A stretch of 64,000 bases of DNA from Taeniopygia guttata (lineage: Eukaryota; Chordata; Aves; Passeriformes; Estrildidae), in NCBI RefSeq assembly GCF_048771995.1, contig NC_133027.1:9916001-9980000 (forward strand), written 5' to 3'. Under the pieces are notes generated by a model. It saw only the letters and a program-made list of their open reading frames with translations, had not been told where the DNA came from and did not search any database. Of the stretch, positions 24,751-37,967 are shown piece by piece. Position 1 is the first letter of the stretch; every line of letters begins with the position of its first letter. A program made the position numbers and the translations under genes.

Positions 24751-27065
24751 TTCTAATAGCTTTGTATCTTTACCTTTCATGATAATTTTGACAAAGAGAA
24801 GGCTGTAGGTGTTTCTTGTCACCTCCTTCCTCTCTTCCTTCTCCACATCCACACAACAGATCAATTTTTACCATGTCCAGAGGATCCAGTGCTCCAAGGC
24901 AGGACTCTCAAACCCTCCATGGGCAGAACTGCAGAGTAGGAGACCCAAGTGCATGGAGAGAAAGGCTCCCCTGCTGCTCCCCTGCTGCTCCCAGGGCTGC
25001 ATTGTTCCATGAACTGTCCTGCACATCCACCAGTGCTGTATGTCACACTGGACAAATTCATCCCACCCAGTGGCTTAGTGGATGCTTCCAGCCACAGGTC
25101 TGGTCATGCTTTCATTCCCTGCTGTGTCTGTGGGTCCTCCTCAGCTGGTCTGTTGGGATGCTGAGTGGGACCTAACATGACCAGGTAATTTTGTCCCTTA
25201 TCAGGGGTAGAACAGCTAGAATTTCAAGTCCAGCATCATTAAATGTTGGAAGTTTGTAACATTTCCAATAGCATTCCAAGAACAAGGTGCATGCTGATCT
25301 TCTCTGCTGAAGAAAGCAAGAATAAGTCAACTCAAAATCCCTCATGGTTAAGTAAAAAAAAAAAAAAAAGTTTACTTTCAAGATGTCAATGACCCAAGTT
25401 GCACCTTGATGGGGTTAGATTTGGCCCTAATAAACTTATTAAGCAGGAGAATAATATAGTCCTGGAAGAAAAAATCTCTGCCATACAGAGGGATAGTACA
25501 GCCTGCACCTTAGAGATGAAATGTCAATCAGACTAGCAATGGCTTTGTCTGGTGCTGGCAGTAGTCCTGACTTCAGCTTGAGGATGTACTAGAGTCCTTC
25601 AGAGGTCTCTTACAACCAGCATTCCAATGATTCTGCAAAAATGCAACCAGAACTGAGAGCTGTATACAGCTGCTTTATTATTTGAATAGTACCATTACCT
25701 CCCATCTCCTTGGAAGTTTATCTCTTGCCTACATTTTGCCATGACATACCGAAATACTCATTTTTTCTTTCTAAAAATTCTAAACTGTGGCACCTAAAAG
25801 CAATCTGTTCCTTGAAGGCTCCTTTCTGTTGGCCTGAAGTTCCTCTTCCTATATAGAATTAAAATAAGGAAGAAGGAAAAAGAGATAAGATCTCAGATAA
25901 GGTAAAAACTTATCAAAAACTTTATCAAACTTGTCAATAGATGCTGAAAATTAATCTGAACTTTTCAAGTATAAGGCTTGCATTGGTACATGTTGTTGCA
26001 CACATATATCATTAACCCAGAGCTCATAGATAACATTCAATAAATTAATTTCTGATTATATGCTAAATTTAATCCCAAAAGGGACTATCTGAACATTTGT
26101 TTTTACCTCTGGAACATCTAAAACTTTTACACTTAACCATTTATATAAGAACCCTTTATACGAGAAGTTGTGCTTGACAACATATATCTTCCAGAAATAC
26201 CTTATTCTTGAAGAAATCAACATTCTAGTTCATCTTAGATACAGAAGTTGGATGGCATCACACCTTGTGCCAACCATTAGAAGTTGAACAGAACTGTCAC
26301 TTTCTGTGGAAAGCATAGAAAGATAGATTTGTGTTGCACCACTAACAGAAGAAGTGCTAATGCCCAGCCAAGCACATTTCAGTATTACCCTGACCATACT
26401 GATCTTCCCTGAAAAGATCCATGAAACATTTCACAGCTCTGCTCCCCTCAGTGTGATTTGCCATCCCCCAAATGCTGACGGTGCTGAATTCACATAAAGA
26501 GACTGAACTGCTGCAGGAAGAACGACACCACCATGTTGGGTTTGCTCCTTGTTAGTCAGCAGTTTGCAGCATGCCCCATTGGGAGTCTTCACTCCTCCTG
26601 CACAGGGACTGAAAAGGTCAGTCCTTTCTGAGCAGTGTTGACAGGCCTGGATTGCAGCAAGGCGTGCTGACTAGATTTGCACAGCTATTCTAAAGATTAA
26701 ATGTGGTTTAGACAGCTGGCAGGCACTTCAAGCTGATGCTGTTCCCAGGGAACAACACCAGCACAGTGCAGGCACCTTCCCCATGATATGAGAGGGAAGA
26801 TGTTCTTTCAGACCTGACAGCCCTTTCCACAGGGAAAAGATCATAGAGGCTGCTCATGAAGATTGATCCTGCTATCCAGAAGCCATGGGTTCATCTTCCC
26901 CTCATCCTGGCAAACACTTCTGGGACCCCACCAGAAATCTTACAAAACAACCACTTGCTCCTCCTCCTAGATATCAACTCTCAGAAGAGTAGAGTGAGGG
27001 TTGGGAAGAACAGCTTTTCTTCACTCGATGCTGCTTTATTGCAATTTAGTGAAATGATCCACCTA
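24751..27065. other. Intergenic sequence with one small CR1 tail
   Basis: No gene recognised. It contains a poly-A run at about 25354-25369 and a degraded CR1 tail at 25560-25637. Confidence 0.5.
25560..25637 (+). mobile_element. Degraded CR1-type 3' tail
   Basis: GAGGTCTCTTACAACCAGCA followed by TTCCAATGATTCTGC matches the CR1 3' terminus pattern in plus orientation. Confidence 0.6.
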
Positions 27066-27572
27066 AAGAGACACAAATGCTGCATTTGGAAGGACATTGA
27101 TCTGGTGGAGCAAGTCCAGAGGAGGACCAGCAAGATGATTAGAAGCATGGAGCACCTCTCCTACAATGAAAGGCTGTAAGAATTGGGTTCATTCAGGCTG
27201 GAAAAGAGATGGCTTAGGGATGACCTAATTACAACCTTAGAGTACCCAAAGGGAGCCTACAAGAAAGATAAAGAGGAGCTTTTTGTAAGAGCATGTAGAA
27301 ACAGGACAACGGGGAATGGATTTAAAATTAAAAACAGTAGGTTTAGATTAGATATTAAGAGAAGTTTTCTTTCCTGTGAGGGTGGTGAGGTCATGTCACA
27401 GGTTCCCAAGATAAGATGTGAATGTCTCATCCTTGGAAGTGTTCAAGGAGAGGTTGGATGGAGCTTTGAGAAACCTGGTCTTGTGGAAGGTGTCCCTGCT
27501 CATGGCAGGGGAGTTGGAATTGGATTATCTTTATGGTCCCATCCTACCCAAACCATTCTATGATTCTATGAT
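27066..27572 (+). mobile_element. CR1 LINE 3' end with ORF2 C-terminal remnant
   Basis: This is the most informative CR1 copy. It ends in AACCATTCTATGATTCTATG. The plus frame from about 27089 reads as the C-terminal part of CR1 reverse transcriptase: DLVEQVQRRTSKMIRS, MEHLSYNERL, then RLEKRWLRDDLI, TTGNGFKIKNSRFRLDIKRS. The frame is intact except for a TAA at 27177-27179, where the family usually has Lys or Arg; it then degrades after about 27370. Confidence 0.95.
27089..27400 (+). pseudogene. CR1 ORF2 (reverse transcriptase) C-terminal pseudogene
   Basis: A remnant of the CR1 LINE polymerase, which in intact elements copies the element RNA at its genomic target. Only the extreme C-terminal end is present, downstream of the reverse transcriptase catalytic core. 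One in-frame stop (27177-27179) splits it. The 5' part of the element is absent, as usual for truncated CR1 insertions. Confidence 0.85.
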
Positions 27573-29324
27573 TTAATCTCCAGATAAAGGAGAGAGAAAA
27601 CGCAAAGGAAGATGAACCATTTTTTGCAAGACTCAAAGTCCATGAGTTGGATGTCCATGCCAACTTGGATGGACAAGGTGACTTTCAGCTTTCATCCACC
27701 CTGTGGCATGGAGAAAAAAAAGTCCTGTTAGAGCTCTTCCATACTGATCTGAGAGTTTCATGCCATGGTGTGGTAAATATGAGGTTCTCTTACAGCTCGT
27801 AAAACTTGGCTGTGATTTCTTACAAAAGATGTGACTTATCTCACAAAATCCTCCTCTGCCCCCTAGAAATGTCACTGCACCAGAAAACACAGCTTGCTTC
27901 TAGAAGAAAGACATGACTGAGGAACTAAGGCAGGCCAGAAATATCCTTGGGCTGGCATACATGGAACACAATGCCAAATGGGGACAGGATGATGATGGAC
28001 GAGATGAACGGTTCCATCGTGACCTGGCACCATTCTCACATGCTTGTGGTTCACTAAAAGGCACTACAGAGGGGGTGGAACAAAAGCATAACACTTTCCT
28101 GGTGCTTTAATCTCGCTATTGAATGAACAAGGGCATCTTTCAGATGCTCAGGCTTTTAAATATTTGCAAAAATATTAGAAGAGCATTTTGATAATTGTGA
28201 AAAGTGGACTGGCTTCAAAGATAGTAAGAAGGAGCAGGAAGTACCTCAGGAATGGAAAAAAGGGACCACATAAACAAAAAGGAAAAGAAGTGAAAGAAAT
28301 AAAGTAGAACAATATCTATGGATCACATAGGTAAAGTTTGAAAGTAAAAATAATACTTTATCATGTTTTAACCAGGATGCCATGGCTCATTGTGCGGACA
28401 AGGCAAGGCAGCTAAATGGGGATACCCACAGAGGGCTGAAAAGATTTCTGAGGGGAAAAGAAGTCAAGGAACATGGTACACTTGAACCAGGGACTAAATT
28501 AATTCTATCCCAAATGTTACAGATACACATATAATGTGTCTGGGTCTGGAAGCAAGTATGTCTAACAATTCTATCAAGGAAGGATGGCTTCCTGAGTGGT
28601 GCCCAGAGTTTGGTTTTCTGAGCCTAGGAAACCAGAAGCTAAAAAGGTGTGTTAATTGCTTTCTATAAATACAGCAATGAGGAAAGGGAAAGCAAACAGA
28701 GGAGAGGAAAGGATCCATTTAACCTAAAGCACAGTATTGGCAGGAGAACAAATAGTACACACTGTCCACAAATATACTTAGGCTGAAAATTAGAAGGCTT
28801 CTTGCCTCTAAAGTGATCAGAATCTCTTCCAAAAGCAAAACATAACATTTCTTTGAACACAGACTTTCAGGGTGATTTCTTTCAAAAGCTTATAAAAGAG
28901 ATTTCTCTGATAGCAGAGGAGTTGGCTAATAAGCTGAAAGGTCTCTTGTTTCTAAAAACAGCTGTCTAGATATAGAATAGTTATAAGAAGGTGGTTTTAA
29001 AATGTTTATTTTACATGCTTAACTAAAAATCATTCAGCCTGAAATCATGCAAAACCCCACTGGTGCCTCCATTGATTTCAGTGCAGTCAAGTCCTATTTT
29101 GTGAACCTTCAACTCTCCTGTTGCTACTTCAGCCCCCTGAGAGCAATGGGAACAGGGGAAAAGAGCCCCCTTTAAAATACTGACAAACACATTTCTTCCA
29201 CCAAATCATAAGAAACAAGATAGAAAAAAATGGGAACTTCATAAGCTCTACAGTTGAGTTACAAAGCCGTTCTGTAACTCAACTGGCACCTCAGATTTCA
29301 TACAAAGAAATTATTTTTTTTTTT
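27573..29324. other. Intergenic sequence, no gene recognised
   Basis: AT-rich DNA. The part between 28100 and 28520 is A/G-rich and might be an old retroelement, but I see no diagnostic motif. Confidence 0.45.
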
Positions 29325-29470
29325 TTGTGAGGGTGGTAAAGCACTGAAATGTGTTTCCCAGAGAGGTAGTGGATGTCCCATCCCTGGGAATAGTCAAGGT
29401 CAGGTTGGACGGGGCTCTGAGCAACTTACCCTTTAAAGGTCCCTTTCAATCCAAAACATTCTATTACTGT
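29325..29470 (+). mobile_element. CR1 LINE 3' fragment
   Basis: GTGAGGGTGGTAAAGCACTG, GATGTCCCATCCCTGGGAAT, CAGGTTGGACGGGGCTCTGA, then CCAAAACATTCTATTACTG: CR1 3' order in plus orientation. Confidence 0.93.
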
Positions 29471-30002
29471 ATATGGCCTTGGCTCTCTCTAAACCTGTGT
29501 CTGTGCAGAGTTACTCCAGTGCAGCTGTGGTGCTTCAGGTTTATGCTGCACCTTGTTCTGCAGGAGCCTCACTCACTCCTTATTTTGGGCTGTAAGAGTT
29601 GTTAATTACTTTTTGAAAAACAGTCCATTAAGTTTGCTCCCTGTTCCTTTCCAGCCATTTTCCCTGCCTCATTTGCTGGGACTTGTTATGGTAGGTCATT
29701 TCATGTGGCTCATACTTCAGTACATTGTTCAAGATGCAGCACTTTTCACTTGAAATAAATGCTGTAGTCTACTTTTTGTTTTGTTTTGTTTTGTTTTTTA
29801 AACCCTGGCAGGTAACGGACAAGGGACAAGTTGACCTGCATTTTCTCAGAGAATTTATGCTTCTTAGATTTGTATAGGATGAGACATGGTGTTGTGTAGT
29901 TTGGACATCCAGCCATGGACTGATATTCCATTCTTTATTAGAAATTCAGAACTACCTTTTATTTACAACCCGAATTCTAAAAAATGCTGAAGCAGTGCCA
30001 GC
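29471..30002. other. Intergenic sequence, no gene seen
   Basis: Unremarkable except for a (TTTTG)n tract at 29775-29799. Confidence 0.5.
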
Positions 30003-30460
30003 ATCAGGATCTACTGTGGGCATCAGAAAGGAGGTCCAAGGGAGGCCATAAAGATGGTAAAGGGTCTAGAAGAGAAGCCATAACAGGAGCATCTGAGGTC
30101 ACTTGGCTTGTTCAGCCTGGAGAAAACTGAGGGGAGACCTCTTTGCTGTCTAGAGCTCTCTTGAAAGGGGAAGCAGAGGGGCAGGCACTGACCTCTTCTC
30201 TCTGGTGACCAGTGACATGACACTGTGTCAGGGGAGGTTGGCTATTATAAAAGGGTTTTTCACCCAGAGGGTGGCTGGGCACTGGACCAGGCTCCTCAGG
30301 GCAGTGGTCACAGCACCAGCCTGACAGAGTTCAAGAAACTCTTATACAACACTCTCAGGAACATGGTGTGATTCTTAGGATTGCCCTGTGCAGAGCCAGG
30401 AGTTGGACTCAATAATCCTTGAGAGACACTTCCAGGTCAGGATATTCTATGATCTCATGA
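30003..30460 (+). mobile_element. CR1 LINE 3' fragment, about 450 bp
   Basis: Long plus-oriented CR1: CTTGTTCAGCCTGGAGAAAA, CTGAGGGGAGACCTC, a GGTTTTTCACCCAGAGGGTG block, CTGGGCACTGGACCAGGCTC, GAGTTGGACTCAATAATCC and GGATATTCTATGATCTCATG terminus. Truncated upstream and non-coding. Confidence 0.95.
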
Positions 30461-30656
30461 CCATTTCCAAGAAGAAGAATGTTCCAGAATGGAAATTATT
30501 CCTGATCAGCTCAGGATGTCCTGCATACAGCCCTTACCTTGGTCCATGCTCCCTTCCATGTCTACACAAGGTGTACTGAACTCTCCAAGCTGACACTCTG
30601 CTGCAGCCCAGGAACAAAAAGCCCTGGATTTTCTGTGATTTCAATCAATTCACCCT

Positions 30657-30826
30657 GTGATTGGCTCAGTTGATGAGAGAAGGATGTAAATAACACCAAG
30701 GTTGTGGTTTCAATCCCCATACAGGACATTTACTTAAGGGTTGGACTTGATGATCCTTGCTGGGTCCCTTCTAACTCAAGATGTTCTTTGAATCTGTTCT
30801 AACTCAAAATGTTATTTGAATCTGTG
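30657..30826 (+). mobile_element. tRNA-Ile-derived SINE with CR1-like tail (TguSINE1 type)
   Basis: The 5' 70 bp look like a decayed tRNA-Ile(AAU): A-box-like TTGGCTCAGTTGA (30661-30673), anticodon-loop region AAATAACACCAAGG and B-box-like GGTTTCAATCC (30706-30716). A CR1-type tail follows (GGGTTGGACTTGATGATCC). The final TTCTAACTCAAGATGTTC-type segment is duplicated in tandem. tRNA-Ile/CR1 chimeric SINEs are known from passerine birds. It is mutated relative to the copy at 40878-41019. Confidence 0.8.
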
Positions 30827-33263
30827 AATAACCCACTATCTGCCTCAGATCTGAGTCATTTTGAAATACATGGAGGAGCTAGAGCAGGATGACCCTGGGG
30901 GCTGTGAAGTGGCCACTAACAGAAAGGAAGAACAACCAAGAGTTTCCAGTCCCAGACACTTCTCTATGGGAGCCCTTGGAGATGGGCGCCTGTTTTGGAC
31001 TTGTTCTGCTGTGGGTGAGGGCTGGGGATAAGGGCAAAGACAGAGCTCCATGCTGGTGGGCTGTCAAGGGGCTTGCCAGGATCTGAAGTTAATTCACAGA
31101 GTCTCTTTTTTACTGCTTTTGAAGATGGATGCTACATCTGTCCTTTCCCAAATTGCAAAGGTTGTGCACGCATTTCAGAAGCTCTATAAAATAAAGCTTA
31201 ATAGTTTAGAAATTCATCTTGTTGGCCCTTAGGAACTCCAGAGTGTATTTCATCAAACCCTTCCTTATTTGAATTAATCTAACCTGACTGGATTTAAAGC
31301 CTCAGATATGATGTCTTAGATCCCTTTCAAAAGCAGAAAGGTTTCAGTTTCTAGACAGGGCACCACTGACTTCAGGCTAGGTATCCATAAATCTGTATTT
31401 CTTATTACCATCAAAGTGAGATAGAGAACTATTTCAAAGTCATATCAGCATTTGAAAGAGCCTGAAGATCCTGAGCAGAAAGGATGAATTATCACCGTGG
31501 GTAAGAATTCTCACTTTTGCAATTTTTAACAGACTTTTCTGAATCAGATGCTCCAAATGTGTCCTATTCTTCACTGGAAACTACTATGCCTTTTCCTCTA
31601 ATTTCCCAGTTTATTTTTATTGTCTATGTGCATTTAGTACACCAGTCCAAAAGCTATTTATTGTGGGGAGCATACACAGGACTCTTCCCTACTCAAATTG
31701 AGTACTTTGGGTTTCATTTAGAAATGCTGTGCAGGAGATTTCTGCAATTTCAGGTAGTATCATAAATATCTCTATGTTCAGACTCAGTGAGAATTTGTTG
31801 TAATACTGAATTCACTGCTAGAAGGTGCTCAAAACAGAGCAGATGAGCCTGGTATAAAAGCCAGCATACAGCAGAAGTAGCAGTATAACTCTACCATAAG
31901 AAATTGCAACTTGTCTCTATTTGAGTAAACATTCACAGAGAAGTTACTTGCTCAGCTTTGAACTAACTTTTCAGCCTGCCTGCTTTCATGTGATAAAAAT
32001 GAGTAAAAACAAAGTTAATCCCCTGATATTTTGTAGCACAAGATCTTTTCCATAAATCCATGAAAAAATTATATCTTGTGTGCCATGATATTGAAGACCC
32101 CTGACCATAGCTCAGCATCTCACCCCATTACACAAGGCATGAACAAAACAAAACCACTGTCCTGCAGCTCTCCATTCACTTCAGGACACCAACTCACACC
32201 TCTCTTGTCTTCTTCTGCTTCCCCTCAGGAAATCTCACTGGGGTGATGTGCCAGGGAAGGAACCATGGACCAGACTCAGCTGCAATAGGAGATGAAAGAG
32301 GAACTTGACTGAGGTACTGGCCAGAAGGATGCACAGCCATGTCCTGTCCCTGAGGGTCTCCTTGCTCCAAGACCAGAGTAGAACCACAAGATGGCATGGG
32401 GTCTTGGATTTCATTTTCATGCCTATTATTTTTCTTTCAGAGTCCTTTTTAGTACCCAATTTATTCAACTAGGGGTGATGATTACAGTTAACACCCCACT
32501 TAAAAATATAAAGTTACTACATGGAGGCAAAGGGATGAGCCCTAACCTTTGAGACAGAAAGGCATTTCCCAGACCATGGGGATTGGTGACATTGACACTG
32601 CAGGATCTAAACCACTCTTGCAAATTTGTTTTTCACCAAGAGCTGAGTGTCAAATCAGCAGAACTTCCAAGTCCTGCTCGGAGCAACTGAGCAGCAACAA
32701 GCATTTGAGTTACAAAGGTACATTTAAAATGTTTAACTAAATGGCAGTGCCAGAAAATGGCAGTACCAGAAAATGGTAGCCAGAGTGATTCTTGCACAAG
32801 TGCTCCTCCATCAAGCCATGACAAACAGTCCATGGCACCCACAGAGGGAAACAGTCCCAGAAACCCTCTTAGAAGCTCCAATAAGAGTCACACTCCACCT
32901 GTCCCTAGTGGAATACAGTGACCCTGGACAACCATAAATGACGCTCCAGGCTCAGTCCTCTGCTCTGCCCACCCTACCCCACTCTACAGGGAATTCTCCA
33001 CCCTGAGCATGTTCAGTCACTCACAGTTCAAGCTCAGTTTGCCTTTATCAGTATGTTTCCCCTGAGCCAATGCACAGAATTTAGAGGTGGTTTTCTTCTC
33101 AGCTGTCCAGCCTCCATCCATCAACACAACAGCAGGGTCAACATACAGTAATTTTTTTTCATCATCCACCAGCCTAATTTATGAATGGTTTCCAACCATT
33201 TACAAGTAAAGGTCACAAATACCCTTTCTGAGCATTTTCAAAGTAACATATTGACTTGTGAGT
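30827..33263. other. Intergenic sequence, no gene seen
   Basis: No coding feature recognised. A 16-bp tandem duplication (ATGGCAGTRCCAGAAA, twice) lies at 32741-32772. Confidence 0.5.
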
Positions 33264-33412
33264 TCATAGAATGGTTTGGTTTGTGTTGGAAGGCACATTA
33301 AAGATCATGCAGTTCCAGCCCCCCTGTCATGGGCAGGAGCACCTCCCACTAGACCAGGTTGCTCAAGGCTCCATCCAACCTGGTCTTGAACATTTCCAGG
33401 GATATGGAAAGG
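33264..33412 (-). mobile_element. CR1 LINE 3' fragment
   Basis: Reverse-oriented: CATAGAATGGTTTGGTTTGT, CCCCTGTCATGGGCAGGAGC, CCACTAGACCAGGTTGCTC, CAACCTGGTCTTGAACATTT. Well preserved but short. Confidence 0.95.
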
Positions 33413-34189
33413 ACAGTTCAAGTAACTTAAAACAAAATCATTATCTGGTTTGGGGGGAAATCTCATCCTTTTTCCTGGTCCTTCCATAAACCTGCAAAGT
33501 TTCGACATTTGACAACTGAGGCTTGGCTGAGGACAAAAAGTGCCGGACAGGCTTGTCCAGAGGGTGCCACAGACACAGTGAGAGGTATTTCAAACTCACA
33601 GGAAGAAACTTCTACATTAAAAATTTTGTTCCTTCAGCCAGTGCTATCATTTCTGTGAGTGCCACCAATGCTGACAGATGAACAGGAAAACCTGGAAGTC
33701 CTCACTGACAAAACATATGTCTACAAAATTGTTTGGGTTTCATTTATAGGGCAGGGTATGTCATGTAACTGTCCTCAAAGGTCTCTTATAATTAGATGCT
33801 ATACTAAACTGAGAAGACATCTGAAATGTGTACTGTGGCACTCTGCTTTAGATCTAGTATTTCTTCAGTGCTACTGTTCATTTCTATGAACAATCTGGAA
33901 AATGAACAAGATGGAATACTTTAAAAATTTGCTAGCTAGAAGAATACTCCAATAGATAAATTCAGAGATTAAAAAGCTTGAAAGAAAATCATAAATGAAC
34001 CCAACTCTGCAAGATTTAATTGATTACATACACATGAAAATACTAAACTTGAGAAGAATGAATCACAGGCACAAACACAAGCAAGGAACACGTAGTTTGG
34101 CAGCAGTGCAGCAAAAAAGGGCCTGGAGTTACAATGGATCAAAAAACAAAGATGCACCAAGAATATGAGACTCTCTGTGAGACAGGAGA

Positions 34190-34400
34190 TAATTACTCTG
34201 TTCTGGCCCACTCTGGAAAATCCTCAACTAGACCACTGTGGCTCAATTAGAGAGAACAGAGACAAACTGGGGAGATTAAAGCAAAGCAGCCAGAATGATG
34301 AAAGGACTCAAAATTGTGACCTACAGGCAAAGGCTGGAGAACAGGGGATTGTTTTCTCTAACAAGGGGGAAGTTTGAGGGGTTAAAACCTGCAGCTTTCC
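34190..34400 (+). mobile_element. Degraded CR1 LINE fragment
   Basis: CTCTGTTCTGGCCCACTCTG, then CAGCCAGAATGATGAAAGGA and AGGCAAAGGCTGGAGAACAG, follow the order of the CR1 ORF2 C-terminal coding region but are heavily mutated. No terminus is visible. Confidence 0.55.
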
Positions 34401-37400
34401 TTTGTGTAAAAAGCTCAATACTGAGCCATTGCCCAGTAAAGTATGAAGAAGATAAAATCAGCTTTGCAACAAGAGAAATGTGGGCAAGTTATTGCACACC
34501 TGTACAGAAAAAGAGCCCTTGACATAAAAGGGAGATTTCACACAGACTAGATATGCCTCATCAGACTACATGTGCTTAATGCCATTCCCAGGGAGATATC
34601 CTGCTGGGACTATGCCTGGTCTAGATCCATATCTGAGCCCACACACAGCACAGCATCCTCAGCAGATGGAGTTAGTGCTGGACAGCTGAGAGAGGTCCAG
34701 AGTGAAAATCTGCCATGACCTGCACAGGGTGGGAATGTGATCTTCTGCTCTGCTAGCAGCAAAGCTCATGTGTGGCCCTCCCTAGATCCTGTATCTGACA
34801 GCAGGGGAAAGGGAGAATGTGCCTTGTGGGAGCTGTCTTGGTGACTCACAGAAAGGTTTCTCGCCTGTGCATTTTGTTGTGGGATAGGCGAGTTTAAAGA
34901 AGGGGAGGTTCTTTAAACCAAGGAGATTGCTGCAGCATGTAGGCAAATCTCGGTTTTATAACACAAGCAACCATTTGGAACAAGGTCATGACTGTTCTTA
35001 GCAACACTGGTACTTTTCTGCAGCACAAATCTACTTCCAACAGTATCCTCTCATCCAGTCACAGGCAAAGCACGACACAGAGCAGTATTTAGTGAATTTC
35101 TTTTCTAATAACCCCCCAGAGCTTGAAATCTGGCAGGGTAAGGGCTTACTACAGTCCTACTGTTGCTGAAGGGAATTAAAAGGCTTGGCTCAAATCCACC
35201 CTAACAGGCAGCAGATTTAACTTCCATCTCCTTGCTGGAGGTGCATCCAGCTGTGCTGCTCCTTTGTGTGTGAACTGTCTTTGTCCTGCCTGGCCCATCC
35301 CATGTAACAGCAAAAGACTCAGACCAAAACCTTTCAACCAACTCAGTGATCAGCTTCTGCAGAGGAGCTATTTCTGGTGGAATAGCCTTGATCTCCATGA
35401 GCTCTTGGCATGAGAGAGGTTTGACTGTGTGAAAAGGGATAAAGGATCAAGTCCTGAAATATTTTGTCTGAAACAACCTGGGAATGTTCCTCCATGCTGT
35501 GAGCAACCCTGTACTCAGTCATCTGAAGTAGCTGCTCTGACAGGATTTAAGTCCCCATAATTAGGTCTTTCACATATAAAAACCCAAAGCACAGACTTTC
35601 AGTTTTAAATAGTCCTGGCCTGTGTTCACCCTTCTGCCTCAGTTCTCAGAGGCTCTGCTTTGTGTCTGTGGAGGCTGTGTCATTATCCACCCACAGCAGC
35701 AGCAGGAAATTTTCCTGGGCCTGAACCTAACTTTTGTTTTTAGTTCAGTTTCTGACACCCCGCTCCCACTCCCGTCCTCAGGAACAGCTCCCAGGGAGGG
35801 TGAGTCACTTCACAGCCTTGGGAAGGCAGAAATGAGGAGCTCATTCTGGCTCCAGCCCTTTCCTAAAGCAGTTAGCACCGTTTGCAGGTACAGCCCCTGG
35901 AGGACTGCAGCCAGCACAGAGATGTTTCCCTATCACTGACTGAGGAGCCCAAAGATCTTAGAGAAGGTCTGGAGAATTTTCTCCCTTTACCCCAGCAAGT
36001 CACACACAAACACACCCACATTCCTCTTCCCAGCTAAGGTGCCACTGCAAACAAGGAGCACAAGCCTGCAGGGATGGGCAGCAGGCAAAGCAGCAGCTGC
36101 TGCCTGCGGGAGCTGCTGGTGCCTTCTGCTCTACTTTCCAGAGAGCTCCTTCCTTCTCCCATAGCTGAGCTTGCTCAGCAGGTGCCATCCTCTGTCTCTG
36201 TCCTAGAGGTGTCCTCACTGCCCTGCTCTGCGTTAATTTCCTGGCAGCATCTCAGCCAGAGAGAAGCCCCAGGACAGAAGTACCTGGCATGGTGGCAATG
36301 CTGCTGCTGATCACCTTTATGCCCCTGACATGGTGACAGGATAGTGGAGAGGTCTCTGGTGGCACCTGCCAGCTGGGAATGTGCTCTGGACAGAGAAGGC
36401 AGAGAGCTGGAAGCTGACAGATAGCTCCACAAGCAGAAGTAAGTTGATTTTAGAGACTTTTTAAAAATTGGAAAGAGTTAGTAAGAAGGTCTAAATGCAA
36501 TCTAACATTCAAAGGAGAGCTCATGTTTAAAGTAGGAGATTTGGTCAACTTCAATGGAAAATAATCACAATTTTCATCCCTGACACAGAGGGGATGTGTC
36601 TGTATGAGTTTCAGAGTTCTTCAAAGGTGAGAATTTAGATGACCTAAACACACATTAAACTGATGATTATTCACAGAGCAGGCTAACCTCATTGGCTTAC
36701 TGTGCCTGCAAGAGTATTTGTCTAGTCATGGATAATTGTCAGAATATTTAGAATTATGGTTTGGAAAAGCATAAGAGATCTGGAGATCCGTCTGAACCCT
36801 CTGAACCGTCTCTTTGCAAATGCAGGCTGGCAGCCTCACACAACTGGGTTTTCCTGTTGAGTCCCCTGGCACTGCTGTGTGTGTTCCTGGCTAGACACGC
36901 CACAAGTGAAACCTCTCCTGTGTGAACAGGGTGGCTCTTCATGCAGTCTTAGCCAGGAAAGCAAACAAAACTGAAAGGCAAATGTTATCTGACCACTTCT
37001 AAACTTCAAAAGCATTTAAGGTCAAGCTGTTATGTTGGTATATAGATATATGCTAAAAAAAAGCAGCACATGGAAGGGCTGAGCAAAGAAGCTTCCTGTG
37101 GTTTGCTTTTCTTTTTTTCAGACTGGATTTCCTGTCAGGTGCACCCAGAATGAGGAGAAGGGCACAATTGTGTGGATCAGGAGGAAAAAAGTCAAAGGTG
37201 ATCTCTGATGAGGACTGAACAGGTGGGAACTGTGGGTATGACTGAACTCCAGGGCTCCTTTTCCAACATCAGCCGGGCATCAAAGGTGCTCCAAGCAGCC
37301 CATGGCACATGTGATGTCTGTCATGCAGCTCTCTGACACACAGACATTTCCTCACGGGCACTTCTACAACATCTGTGCAACACGGACCTGCCCACTACTG

Positions 37401-37967
37401 ATGTTATACATAACTGAGCAGGAGAGACTAAAAAAAGCACAATGTTCAAATTGCCGTGTCAAACTGTAACCTGATGTAGATATTGAAATTAATTATGGAA
37501 GTCACTTTTTAAACCCACCTACTTGGAGTTTTTCTGCGCAAACTCACAATTCAGGCATTCTTTGCCCAATGAAGCATTATGCAACTTGTTAATTAAGGCA
37601 GGTAGAGATTTTGCAATCCTAAATTCTGTCTGAGAGGCCTTCCTATGGTACAGGGCTCCCCTGGGCTCCTAAGGGCATGTCAGAAACAAACATTTCCCAT
37701 CTTCCATGGGGAAGATCTCTTTTACAACATTCCCAAGGCAACAAGGGACTAATCTAATACACACACAGCCACGTGACCCACAGAAGCAGGAAAGACAATT
37801 TTGTTTGAACTCAAACTTTTCTATATAAGTGCAAAGTCATTAAGGGGTGTGTTTTGCCAATGTTTGAGACTGACAATTTCTGTTTGCAAAAAGATTGTGT
37901 AGTATTTTTGAGCTTGTGGTGAGAGAAAGGCAATGCTCTCAGGCACGAGAACACATGCAACTATTTG
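34401..37967. other. Intergenic sequence, no gene seen
   Basis: Mixed AT- and GC-rich DNA. Frames at 36000-36430 on both strands have no known homologue. A possible very degraded CR1 terminus near 36752 was not strong enough to call. Confidence 0.5.

Noticed and set aside
36752-36820. Possible CR1 terminus
   Set aside because: Only a weak GAATTATGGTTTGGAAAAG resemblance; no downstream CR1 blocks.
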